NCBI GenBank assembly: GCA_010093605.1
Contig: MU004198.1
Span: 1,432,456-1,496,455 of the forward strand
Origin: Lophium mytilinum
Lineage: Eukaryota > Ascomycota > Dothideomycetes > Mytilinidiales > Mytilinidiaceae
Direction: 5' to 3'
Length of the DNA: 64,000 nucleotides
Shown here: positions 20,699 through 31,487 of the stretch, in pieces
Layout of the letters: every line of letters starts with the position of its first letter
How positions within the stretch are numbered: position 1 is the first letter of the stretch
Program-made: the position numbers and the translations under genes
Notes under the pieces: model-generated
Told to the model about the DNA's origin: nothing
The model's input: only the letters and a program-made list of their open reading frames with translations
The model's database searches: none

Positions 20699-23600
20699 CG
20701 AACGTGGGTATAGGGACGAGGGGGCTCGGGCCGTGGATGGGACTATGGTGTTGCCGGCCGAGCGCGCGTGGGCTTCAAAGAAGTGCTGGTTGGGATGGAT
20801 TGTAGTTGTTCGCTTTCATTCCGTATGGTGTCGAGTGGTACGCAAGACAAAGCACCGGTGAGGTCCGGTGGAGGGGTGAGGTTGAGATGGGCCGCGAGGG
20901 CGAGGGGCTAGGAAAGATGAGGTGGTGTTGATGATGGGATGGGGGGGTGATGGTGGAGGGAGCGAGAGGTTTTGGTGGCCCTTTTACATAGGGGGAAAAT
21001 CAGGTCGTGTCTGGCAGCGGGCTGACAACACGGCGGGGCGACCGTGGCTGGTGGCATTACACCGCTTTGGCTGTGGCGTGTTGCGTCTGTATTTCGGGCA
21101 GTGTGCAGATTCGCCGTTTATTCAAGTGCGCTCCAGCTGCTCCTCGTCGCGGCGCGAGCATTGCGCTCTTCAGACATGATTATCAACGTGGTGTTTTGCA
21201 CTTTTGCACGTGTGTCTACATCTAGCATCTGCGCGCACACCCAGGCGTTCCTGCCGCGGGCAGCGTGGGCAGCGTGGGCAGCGAGCTCGGAAGCTGCAAG
21301 TGGGGAGCAGAAAGCTGGCACCTCTGGCACCTACCTGGCCTGCTGGGCACACGGCGGCTGTTTATCTTGTGCGAGGCTCGGCACCGCTTCGCTGTACTAT
21401 GTAAGTTCCTCCAGCAAAAGAGCGGTATGTGAGTAGTTCATGCAGGCCCTCCAGGCTACTGCCCATTGCAGAGACGGCCCTCGACTTTGCAGCGCAGGCG
21501 GTGTGCTCGTCGACGTGGGACATTTTTGGCAAATTGTGCTGCTCTCGCCCCCGCTGTGCCGCCCGACGAGGGGCTCGCAGCGAGGGGCTCATAGCTCTCC
21601 TCCTACCCCTTAATATTCTTTGTTCTCCCCCCTCCGTCATTCCGCAGCCCACTACACAACGCCGGACCACAGCAGGGACAGCAACCCAATTTCGCCCTGG
21701 GCTCGATCGCCGGCCTCCACCGACTGTTCCTGGCATCCGTCCAGTCTGCCGGAACGCTTCCCCGGACCCACCCACGCTGTCCTAGCATCCAACAGCTGCA
21801 TGCGCTGCCGGGAAGACGACCTCAAAAGACAAGGCGGTGACAAGGCGGTGACAAGGCCGTAGCGGAGCGGCCGGCTCTTTCCCAGCGCTTTTCCGCAGCA
21901 TTTCTAAGGCCTCGTCGCCAGCAGCGCCGAGAGAGGGGCACTATTTGAGGCTTCTCGTCCGGCACAGCTTCGCTGGCAAGCCCCGCCCCCTCCGGCGACG
22001 GGGATCTCGGGAGCAGTACCTAGGGCTTCCAGCATCCTTCGCATGGGTCAAACGGCGGCATAAAGTCAATATCTTGTGCAGGCCTGCGCACCGAGGGGCC
22101 CTTCACCACTTTCTGGCCCTCTGTACGACGCGTTTGCAACCGCATCGTCTGCATCCGTCTCTGTCCCGTCGCGGCCGCCGTTCCACCACATGGGCAGATT
22201 GCCGCTATCATTGCATGCCTTTCTTCTTCTCCCTTACCCCCGCGCTAGAACGTTTCGCGGTGCTCTAGAAAGGAGGTCCGCCTCATTCTGTTTCAGATGA
22301 TGTGCCCACCACACGACCGATGGGGACAGATCTCTGGATAAGCTTGAGTAATGTACATAGATATTAGCTTTTGCGCTGAGGCAATTGAGACACTCGCTGT
22401 TGCTTTCCTCCTGCCCTTCGCAGACATCCCACGCCGCACGCGATGCCCACGTTGCCGTCCCGTCGACCGCCTCCGCGACTTCAAGCCATCGCCGCGTGTC
22501 TGCTGGCTCAAGGCTGTTGTTCCGACCCAGGTCCTTGGAGATTGGCTTCCTCCGTTTGGCGCCACCGTCGCAAGCTGCTGTTGCCGCTTCCACGCGAAAC
22601 TTTATGCAGGAATTGGCATCATGGGCCTGGCGCCCTGCCTGACTCTTAAGTCTTCTGGACGTCGGTCCGTTTCTTCACGTCGACTGTTCAGCTGCCTTGT
22701 TTCTACACTCTTGATGAATAGCCTGATGAATCGCGCCCTCTTGCTCCACGCGCACATTGCTGAACTGTCCCGAGGAATCGTGGTTGTTGAAGTCTCCAGC
22801 AGTCGACCTTCTCCTTACATCCTTTCCTATACTTACCGCGTCCGGCCTAGGGGTTGCTTGTCAGAGACGCGGACGAGCCGCCTCATTGGGCCTCATGAAC
22901 GTTGTGGAGCACACACACCGACCGCCTTGCGGAGGAGGTGTGCTGATACAGAGTTGCTGGCACCCTCTGTCTCGAGTCATTCCGTGCGGCCCTCCTGGCT
23001 CACGGACTTTGGCACTGCTGCCTCACGGTTGCTTGTGGAGGTGTATTGTGAAGGGGAAAGTGAAATGGAGCAGAAAGTCGGCAGTATCGCAGGTATGAAT
23101 GTACTATGCATCCACGTGAACTGGTGCTGGGACTCGGCAAACCACCTGCGCGCGTCTGCAGGTGACAAACAAGTATTTCTTTGAGCAAAGGACAATGAAT
23201 CGTCCAGGCCGCACATCCGCATGCTGCGGGGAGGCTCACGAACCGTAGCCGTGCTCTGCAGGTGAACGCCATCAACAAGTGGACTGACTGCTGCAATGCG
23301 CACCTGAAAGAGTGCACAACAGCCCCAGGCCCCCATCAATGCGGTCCCCGGCGAGTGAAGGAACTGATACACTGCCTGTCCTCGCGCTCTACCCACCCAA
23401 GTCACGTGCATCCCCAAAACGCCAATAACAACACCTGGGCTGGGCAGCGTTCGGCGCCAATCTCCTCCGCCACTCACATCCTCCCCTCCCCATAGACATC
23501 GTCGAAGGTGTGCCCTCTGAGCCCTCATTTGGTATCGTCGACTCTATAGGCGCGCATTGCAACGCCACATCCTATGCCGAAGTCCTAATAATCGCCCTCG

Positions 23601-23841
23601 AGCGCCTAGTGGGCGTCCACCACCCAGCTCAGCAACGTCTCGTCCCAACTCGTCCCAGCCTGGGCCAGATTACGCACAAGCCGGATCGCAGGAGTTGTCG
23701 CGTTGTTTCGACAGTAGCCCCGCTACTTCACCACCGCATTTCTCTGCATCTAACCCCCGCTCTTAGGATCGCTAGGAAGCGGAGTCAAAGAAGCCCCCTT
23801 CGGCCTCGACACCAGCTCCCCAGTGGGGCCTCTACGCAGCG
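20699..23841. promoter_or_regulatory. Long (3.1 kb) divergent regulatory region between the zinc-finger factor and CDC25
   Basis: No supported gene. Rather GC-rich and codon-neutral. Short tandem repeats are present: a 9-bp CAGCGTGGG unit at 21261-21283 and an 11-bp AAGGCGGTGAC unit at 21831-21860. A pyrimidine-rich tract (about 20800-20960 on the minus strand) lies just upstream of the transcription factor. The longest open frame (22351-23184) is Arg/Cys-rich without domain features and was not accepted. Long 5' leaders with upstream ORFs are likely but cannot be proven here. Confidence 0.45.
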
Positions 23842-26800
23842 ATGAACGGCTTCAACGGCACTGTTGCTCCTCCTGGTGGTATGTACGTGCGAGCCTTGTA
23901 CGATTACGATGCCGACGACCGCACAAGCTTGAGCTTTCGGCAAGGCGACATTATCCAGGTCATAACACAGCTGGAGAGTGGGTGGTGGGATGGAGTCATA
24001 AACGGTGTCCGAGGCTGGTTTCCCAGCAACTACTGCGCCGTAGTGCCGCGTCCGACAGACGATGGGGAAGAAGACCGGAATGGAGGGGATCTGGAGGAGG
24101 ACCCTGAAACCACCTCTCTAGGTGGCACCGACTATACCAACTCAGACTCGGAGTCGATTAACGGGAACGACACCTCTACATTGCCGATCGAGGGTACCGA
24201 AAACAAAGAACAGGAGGAAGCTGCCTTTTGGATCCCACAAGCTACTCCCGATGGAAGGCTATTCTACTTCAACACCCTGACCGGTGTGAGCACAATGGAA
24301 CTCCCACTCGAAACCCCAGCTTCTCTCAACGAGAATGGTCCAATCGACCGTACAAATGTCTACATTCCTGAGCAAACTCGCGCCCCGCCAGAACTCATGG
24401 CTGGAGGGTACCAAGTGGAGGATACTGACGATGAAAACGCGTCGGACTTCGAAGGCAATGGCATGGTTAACTCGCGCGGCTCTTTAGTAAGTACTTCACA
24501 GATCTGACTCAACGAAACCAGCTAATAGGACCTCTATCAGCCTCGACGTAGGCGATCTTTCCATTCGAACGGTGTCTCACCGGCAACCTCTATAGAATCC
24601 ATGAATGCTACTTCACCCACCTCTCGATCGAATATCACAAATGGAACTAGCTTTGCCGCCATGGAATCATCCATATTACCCATTGGAACGACTGCGACTT
24701 CATTCGCGAACAACCCTCTCGGGCCTCCCATGCCAGCTGCTATGTCTCGCAAATTCTTCGATGATGCGAATCCGATCCCCCTTACGTGGAATAGGATGGT
24801 GGATGACATGCGACGAGCGGTCGAGCGTTACCGCCAGGCAATCAGCAACAGTGATCGCTCCGAGTTTGTCAAACGCGCCGAGGATATCTCAGATCACCTC
24901 CGTCTGCTCCTCGCTGCTGGATCTGGTACGACAGATAATCACTCGGGCAATCCATCGATCATCTCAACCAACAAGGCCCTTTATCCCCACTTCCGCGAAA
25001 CTATGTCAAGGTTTTCCAAGCTCGTACTTTCATCCCACATTGCTGCCGCAGATTGGCCTCCTCCAGATTCCTACTCCAAATGCTTGAAAGAAGCCGATGG
25101 AGTTTTGAACGGTGTATATGGGTTCGTCGAGGTCGCGAGACAGCAGCGGGGCGAAGATATCCCGAGACTCATTCCTGGCTTTGTCGTTGGTAGCAATTCC
25201 GGAGGAAACTGGCAAAACAACGGACTGGATGACCGGGATCCAGGATCCTCAATGTCTTTCATCGATCATGAGGACTACGAGCCTTTCATTGAGCCTACCG
25301 TCAAGCTAGATTCGAAACTTCTGGAGAGACTGGAGGACTTGAAGAAAATGATTGTTTCGAGTATCCGCCGATTGGACGAGCAATTGGTCGTGCGCGAAAA
25401 GATCATCACGCCTTACAGGCATCAAGCCATCGGCGACAACGTCTGCTCATCAGGAAGCAAGGTCCTCGATGTTTTCCGGCCCTGGATCTCCACGGTAGAA
25501 TCCATCAATCTTTCCGCTCTAGGTTCTACGCTGCAAGGCCAGCAACTTGGCGAGTTCAGCATCCAGAAACAAAAGATCTATGATTTGGTTTCAGAGCTAG
25601 TCGTGGTCTGTCAGGGCGTTGCAGCTCCTCTAGCTGATGAATGGGCCGAAACTCGCGGAGACTCTCTCGAGGATCGGATAATCGCCGTCCGCTCGGTCAC
25701 TAGAGATCTCGAGGGCAGTACCAACCAGATGTATAGCATCCTGCAACAGCTTTCAGAGGCGGTTCCCCTTGCCGAGATGTCTACTCGCAGCAGTGATCCT
25801 CGCAGAGCGACAGATGGCGATGTGCAAGCTTTCCACAACCGGGGGCTATCTGCAGTCAGCAGGCCTATCTTGAAAGATATGATACAGCCTCATTCATATA
25901 GCGAGGGTACTGCTCTTGAAGACACCAAGAATGAAGGCCTCATGAACAACAAGAGTAGGAAAGTTCAGCAATTCTTTGGAGAAGTTCCCGCTCCGAACCT
26001 CGCACCGAATAATGTAGAGGAGACGCCAGAATTCCTCAAACTGGATCATGAGGGCGAGATTTCATATGACCACAAGGTCACTCCTCCTCAACTTAGAGGA
26101 GGCACCCTAACTGGTCTGGTGGAACAGCTCACGCGTCATGATCGACTGGATCCGGCCTTCAACAATACCTTCCTACTCACCTACCGGTCATTCACCACAG
26201 CTGGGGAGCTTTTCGAGATGCTAGTGAAGAGATGGAGCATCCAACCTCCTTACGGGTTAGCAAAAGAAGACTACCAGACCTGGGTGGACAAGAAGCAGAA
26301 GCCTATCAGATTCCGAGTCGTCAACATTCTCAAGAGCTGGTTTGATAACTACTGGATGGAAGGCAATGATGATGACGCTAGGGTCTTGATTGGTAGGGTA
26401 TACAATTTTGCAAAAGACCATGTCGCGACAACCAGCACACCCGGTGCTGCTCCGCTCATGACCTCTGTAGAACAGCGGTCCCGAGGACCGGATATGCCGA
26501 CAAAGCGCCTGGTATTGACGCTCAACACGCAAACACCCCAACCAATCTTACCAAAGCATATGAAGAAGCTCAAGTTCTTGGACATCGATGCCACCGAGTT
26601 TGCACGACAACTTACCATAATCGAATCCAGGCTATACGGAAAAGTCAGGCCTACTGAGTGCTTGAAAAAGACCTGGCAGAAGAAATTGGCTCCTGGCGAG
26701 CCAGACCCAGCCTCGAATGTGAAGGCACTGATTTTACACTCTAACCAACTGACAAATTGGGTTGCTCAGATGATCCTTACACAACAAGATGTCAAACGCA

Positions 26801-27552
26801 GAGTCATTGTCATCAAGCATTTCGTCAATGTTGCAGATGTAAGTTCGCAATCATGTACTGGGGCGCAAATCTGACAAACGTAGAAATGCCGAACTCTCAA
26901 CAACTTCTCGACCCTCACATCCATCATTTCAGCATTTGGCACAGCGCCAATTCATCGACTGAATAGGACCTGGCAAGCCGTGAACGCGCGTTCAATGACT
27001 ACCTTGGAAAGCATGCGCAAGTTAATGGGAACCCCCAAGAATTTTGCCGAGTATCGAGACACTCTACACAAGGCGAACCCGCCTTGCATCCCGTTCTTTG
27101 GTATACATACTTTTCGGTTTATTGGTAGTGAGCGACTCTGATGTTTCTAGGTGTATATCTTACCGATCTTACGTTCATCGAAGACGGCATTCCTTCTCTT
27201 ATCAAGAAGACGAACCTCATCAACTTCGCTAAGCGGGCGAGGACTGCCGAGGTCATCCGCGACATCCAGCAGTATCAGAACGTGCCCTATCCTCTCCAGC
27301 CTGTACCCGAACTGCAAGATTACATCTTGACGAATATGCAAACGGCCAACGACGTACACGAGATGTACGACACCAGCTTGCAGGTTGAGCCTCGCGAGCG
27401 CGAGGATGAGAAGATAGCAAGGTACGGCGACTTTGTGGCTTCAATCCGGCCACATCGCTCCTCAATCTTCGATTGATCGTTTGAGTTGGCCGGACGTTGC
27501 TAACTATTGATTGTTTCGCTTCAGGCTTCTATCCGAGTCCGGATTCCTATGA
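23842..27552 (+). CDS. CDC25: Ras guanine-nucleotide exchange factor Cdc25 (SH3-RasGEF)
   Basis: Activates Ras by GDP/GTP exchange at membranes, upstream of cAMP/PKA signalling. Five exons (23842-24486, 24541-26838, 26884-27100, 27151-27421, 27525-27552) give 1152 residues. SH3 domain at ~15-70 (RALYDYDADDRTSLSFRQGD, GWWDGVINGVRGWFPSNY); WW-like segment at ~140-165 whose second tryptophan is Met (VSTMELP); helical middle; RasGEF-N at ~735-850 (FLLTYRSFTTAGELFEMLV); catalytic RasGEF from ~895 (LDIDATEFARQLT, then CIPFFGVYLTDLTFIEDG after splicing). The 28-nt last exon gives the family-typical ending LLSESGFL; reading through it would wrongly end at about 27476. Secure. Confidence 0.94.
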
Positions 27553-27900
27553 TGATACCCTACGACGCATCTACCTCATGCAATACGATCGTGCTGGCGT
27601 TAGCTCTCTCGGGCTTGTGGGGGGTTTCAGATATGAGCGACATGGCGCATTTGTTCAAGGGGCTTCATGGCTGGAATTATGCGGAGGGCGTGAGCGGTGT
27701 TACTTACGTGGCGTAGCGTATGCTCGATTTCTGTAAGCCCCCATTTACTGTCTGGCGGTAACACCGGGTTTATCTTAATGTCAAAATGCTCATTCGAGCT
27801 TCCTTCCTTCTTGACTCTGTTCACCAACATCCTCGAGGAACTCGTGATAATGACAATCGGCAAATTTTGCTGTGGCTTTTCGCGCTTGTGGGCAGTACTA

Positions 27901-28110
27901 GGCCATAAGTCTAGGCACACGAATTAAATACCGTTCAGCTCTACTTTGCTCACTTGACACCACTGAGAGGAGTAGCCCAGCTAGCTAATAGGCGGTGAGT
28001 CACATAGCAGTCTGATTTGCACTGCCTGGAACGTGACATCACGGCTACAGGTTTATAACCTTGTGGGGAGCCCCAAGCAGTGGCGAAGCAGTGTGCATTG
28101 GAACGATGCA
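27901..28110 (+). mobile_element. TIR element family, copy 1 (diverged)
   Basis: The inner block 27960-28083 (124 bp) runs from CCACTGAG to CCCCAAGCAGTGG and aligns along its length with the copies at 28806, 45602 and 61057 (e.g. GCAGTCTGATTTGCACTGC). The left outer end GGCCATAAGTCTAGGCACAC (27901-27920) matches the outer end of the 61-kb copy; the right outer end is degraded. No coding capacity. Confidence 0.6.
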
Positions 28111-28280
28111 GGTGCACGCCGCTGTGTTCCTGTTTGTGTAACAGCCAATGCTACTTGGTAATATTACAGTCCTACAGAACAAAAGGCTTTATACCCCTGC
28201 AAAAGTTATTCTAGTTAACGGAATATCCCTCATCTGCTTCCAGTGTACCCACTATTTCTGTGTATGGATACGCCTGTATG

Positions 28281-28372
28281 GCACCGTCTGAGGTCCTCCA
28301 GTGTCCATTTACTGTTTGAAAAATGGCAAAGTTAGCGAGCCTGTAAGCTCTCCGAGCCACCTCAGACGGTGG
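28281..28372. repeat. 92-bp inverted-repeat unit with CACCGTCTGAGGT arms
   Basis: CACCGTCTGAGGT at 28282-28294 is matched exactly in reverse complement at 28359-28371. As RNA it would form a 13-bp stem with a 64-nt loop. The arms are the same core seen at 10213 and in the 30.3-31.3 kb array. Confidence 0.7.
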
Positions 28373-28539
28373 AGAACCGCTCGAGTGTGTACCGTAATCT
28401 ACCCTTGCAGCCACCTGCACGCTAACCACAGGATGCTAGAAGAGGCTGTAGGTCACAAGTGGGCACGGGCTCGCTCCAACTTGCAACCTCCGCTCTACAC
28501 GTTGCAGTCCTTGCTATCGCGTTCTGACCTCGATCGACC

Positions 28540-28740
28540 CCAGGGAGGGCCCCCGACGGCGGCAAGATGCTGCAAACATAGGGCTATCTCGCAGGGTCCA
28601 ATTTACGGGTTGCTGTCTTTTACGGCGCCGTCCGATAATTTCTGGCCGCTTAGAGGACTCCAAACGGCGTCAGGCATGAGGGAAACCGACATCGCTGCTG
28701 GATTTTCTCGACGCCTTGGAGGGCTCCAGACGGCGTCACC
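28540..28740 (-). repeat. Minus-oriented CCGTCTG-core repeat block left of the GH16 gene
   Basis: Cores at about 28546 (CCCCCGACGGCGGC), 28656 (GACTCCAAACGGCGTC) and 28721 (GCTCCAGACGGCGTC) all point to the minus strand; one opposite core, GGCGCCGTCCGATAAT, lies at 28623. The two cores about 65 bp apart plus the sequence between them match, in reverse complement, the block at 31245-31335 on the other side of the GH16 gene. Confidence 0.6.
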
Positions 28741-28805
28741 CGCCTAGCAAAACATACACAAACATTGTCTAATTCGCGATATCCCCGAGATTTGCCTACT
28801 CAACA

Positions 28806-28930
28806 CCACTGTTGGGGGTAGCCTGGTTGCTGAGCAAGCAATCAATCAAGAAGCAGTCTAATCTGCACTGCTTGAAGCTTGACATCGCCCTTGAGTCTTC
28901 GAAACCCTGTAAGGGTACTCCAAGCAGTGG
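28806..28930 (+). mobile_element. TIR element family, copy 2 (125-bp core)
   Basis: Begins CCACTGTTGGGGGTAGCC and ends GGTACTCCAAGCAGTGG. By eye it differs from the reverse complement of 61057-61181 at about 19 of 125 positions, 13 of them transitions, with no gaps. Ends about 110 bp before the GH16 start codon, so it lies within that gene's promoter. Confidence 0.75.
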
Positions 28931-29043
28931 CGCCCCAGTCCAGTCACTGCTTCTCAATGAGGCCAACGCCCAACCTGCAACATTAAGAGTGGCAACGGCC
29001 TTCGCTTCATCATCTAAACAACCCCCCAGCTAGCATCCCAATC

Positions 29044-30200
29044 ATGTGGTCATTCACGAAGGCCTTTGGCATCTGGCCGTGCCTCTTCATTTCCACGGTG
29101 TCAGCCTTCTGCGAGTGCGGCTACTCCGTTGATCCCCCAACCTCCTTCGTCCTCTTCACCGATCTCTTCGAGAATGACTTCCTCCATTCCCCAAATCTGA
29201 CGGGTTCGGGCTGGATTCCGCAACAATACAATGTCGAACAATCGGACTCACGCGGCCCATACGGCAAGCAATTCACTACGTCGAACGTCGTCTCAAACCC
29301 TCTCAAAGATCCATACTCCTGGGCTGGTGACAGCGTCCTTGGTGGGGACGCTGGTCTGCAGCTATGGGCACGCAAGGACAACGATGGAATGATTCCAGCC
29401 GCGGAGATCGCCACTGAGCGAACCGATTTCCTATACGGCAGTTTCCGTGTAGGCATGAAGATGTCGAAGGTCAATGGTACCTGCGGAGCTTTTTTCTGGG
29501 TATATGCCCCTCATACCTCCTCACCCAAATCCCCATTCCCAATCCCATCCCTACCTCGTCACCCTAACGCAACCTCCAAAACTCACTCTCTCTCTCTAAC
29601 CCGCCCCCCTAGTTCCACAACGACTCCCAAGAAATCGACATGGAATTCCTCTCCAAGCAATTCCACCCCCCTTCCGGCCCGAACACCGGCGCCGTCAACC
29701 TCGTCCTCCAAACCCCCGCCTCTCTGCAAGCCGGCTACGACGCCTCCGGCACCCCCGACTTTTCCACCCCCTCCCTCCCCTTCCCCCCAGACGCTGCGTA
29801 CCACGATTACCGCTTTGACTGGTCCCCCGACGGCGTCGCCTTCTACGCTGACGGCGCCTTCCTGCACGTGATGAACGTATCTACGCCCACGTCCCCTGGC
29901 CATTTGGTGCTGAATCACTGGAGTAACGGCGACCCAGCGTGGTCGGGCGGCCCCCCGGAGCAGGACACAGCCGTTACTGTTTCGTACATTAAAGCTTATT
30001 TCAACTCAAGCGACCCGGCGATGCAGGCGGCGTATAGGAAGCGGTGCCCGACGTATGATGCTAAGAGGGTTTGTGAGATGCTTGGGGGCGTAGGAAATGC
30101 GACTAATGGGACTGTGGCGCACGGGGAGGGGGCGCGGGCGTGTGTGAAGGGGTGGTTTGTGGTGGTTTTGGCGGTTTTGGCGGTTTATTGCATTTCTTAG
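29044..30200 (+). CDS. GH16 glycosidase, secreted and probably GPI-anchored
   Basis: Exons 29044-29499 and 29613-30200 give 347 residues. A signal peptide (MWSFTKAFGIWPCLFISTVSA) is followed by a beta-jelly-roll of glycoside hydrolase family 16. The catalytic motif DSQEIDMEF (E-x-D-x-x-E type, formed at the start of exon 2) is intact, as are GSFRVGMKMSKVNGTCGAFFW and the carbohydrate-face segment HDYRFDWSPDGVAFYADG and HLVLNHWSNGDPAWSGGPP. The C-terminus ends in a hydrophobic tail (GWFVVVLAVLAVYCIS) after a Gly/Ala/Asn region, as for GPI addition. Likely acts on beta-1,3(4)-glucan or a cell-wall glucan. The gene is bracketed by repeats on both sides. Family secure, substrate not. Confidence 0.9.
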
Positions 30201-30280
30201 GCCGTATACCTTTGTATGGTTATTATCCGAAGCATATCATGGCTATTGTATATAGTTAATTGACTGCATTCTGCGAGGCT

Positions 30281-30769
30281 GCCACTGTCAGGGGTACCCC
30301 CATACGAGGTCAAAATTGTGAACGCATCAATTTTGAACAGTCAGTAACCTCGTTGGGCCACCTCAGACAGTGGCAAGGAAGGGTCCACAGCTCAGAATCT
30401 CGTGGTTTGTCAGGTTGAATTTGTTCATGTTCTGAAATGCCACTGTGTGGTGAACCCAATGCACCTAGGATGCCACCGTTTGAAGCACCTCAACCCTTAC
30501 AAAATCAGCAATGCAAGTGTTTTCCATAACCTCAAGACTCGTTGTGCCACCTTAAACGGTGCTCTTCACACTGCAACAAGCGATTCGGTTCCAACTCTCG
30601 ATTAAGTATTATGTTAGGCTGAATATCTTCACCTTCCAAATCACCTCCATGTTGTAAACCCAAGGATACCGGGTTGCCGCCGTCTGAAGCGCCTCATTAC
30701 TTTTATAAAATCAACGATGAGAGTAAATTGAACTATCCAAAAGCTAGCTGGGCCACCTTAGACAGTGGC
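30281..30769 (+). repeat. Three ~92-bp inverted-repeat units in a ~190-205 bp tandem array
   Basis: Units at 30281-30374, 30472-30562 and 30676-30769 each begin GCCACTGTC / GCCACCGTTTGAAG / GCCGCCGTCTGAAG and end with the inverted form (CCACCTCAGACAGTGGC, GCCACCTTAAACGGTGC, GCCACCTTAGACAGTGGC). Starts are 191 and 204 bp apart, and the spacers are themselves similar (e.g. AAGGAAGGGTCCACAG and AAAGAAGGGTCCATAG; CACCTAGGATGCC and AAGGATACCGGGTTGCC). So the whole ~200-bp unit is repeated, not just the hairpin. Confidence 0.75.
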
Positions 30770-30871
30770 AAAGAAGGGTCCATAGACTCGTAATGCGTGG
30801 GTCTCACCCCAGATACTACACTTCCCTGAACCGGAATCTTGCACGAACATCGTGCCGGTCGTAACTTGGCT

Positions 30872-31335
30872 GCACCGTCTGAAGGCCCTCAAGCAGGTAA
30901 GAAAAACAAAGCGCGATGTCAGAGATTACAGCATGTAAATCAGATGCTACGAACACCCCAAGCCTTTTCCAACGCCCCGCCGCCGTCTGAAGACCCTTAA
31001 GCAGGCAGGAATAACTAAGAGAGATGTCATAGATTACAGCATGTAAACTAGATGCTGCGAAACCCTAAGCCTTTTCCAACGCCCCGCCACCGTCTAAAGT
31101 CCTCTGACAGGTTGAGAAAATCTAGATAGTAATGTCATAAACCACAACGCGCGAATTAGACGCTTGCTACTTCTTAAACTTTAGTTTGTATAGATCTTAG
31201 GGATGTTGTATATTAGACTATATTTATGTGCGTTCTTTCTTATGCTTGACGCCGTCTGCAGTCCTCCAAGATATCGAGAAAATCTGGCTGCGATGTTGTT
31301 TTCCCTCATGTCTGACGCCGTCTGGAGTTCCTCCT
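30872..31335 (+). repeat. 107-bp tandem repeat array, then degenerate CCGTCTG cores
   Basis: Units start at 30872, 30979 and 31086, exactly 107 bp apart, with GCACCGTCTGAAGGCCCTC, CCGCCGTCTGAAGACCCTT and GCCACCGTCTAAAGTCCTC. The first two units are nearly identical throughout (shared ATTACAGCATGTAAA, AGCCTTTTCCAACGCCCC); the third is AT-rich and eroded. Two more cores follow at about 31250 (CGCCGTCTGCAGTCCTCC) and 31315 (CGCCGTCTGGAGTTCCTCC). Confidence 0.78.
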
Positions 31336-31487
31336 GAGATAAATGCAAGTTTGGAAAAATCGATACGAGATGCCTCTAATTAAATAAGTCCCAAGTCCAC
31401 AAAACGCCCCAGCCCTATCCCCTTCTGAAATCTAACATCTAATACTAATACACTCCCCAAACCCCCCTCTCTAATCTAAACGCAAAA

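Larger units (their letters stand above)
27553..29043. other. Repeat-rich intergenic between CDC25 and the GH16 gene
   Basis: 1.49 kb with no supported gene. After the CDC25 3' region (to ~27900) it is made largely of small inverted-repeat elements and motif repeats, listed separately (27901-28110, 28281-28372, 28540-28740, 28806-28930). A further partial end resembling GGTCACAAGTGGGCACGG lies at about 28451. Confidence 0.6.

Noticed and set aside
22351-23184. 277-codon open frame on the plus strand in the region upstream of CDC25
   Set aside because: Arg/Cys/Ser-rich composition without a domain, signal or helix pattern; the region is GC-rich, which lengthens chance open frames, and other frames there are similarly open.
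27422-27476. CDC25 ending at 27476
   Set aside because: The 28-nt final exon gives the family-typical C-terminus LLSESGFL after a clean GT-AG intron with a CTAAC branch point.
30281-31335. Regularly spaced repeats considered as a CRISPR array
   Set aside because: The genome is eukaryotic, the repeats are diverged and inverted, the spacers are themselves repetitive, and there are no cas genes.
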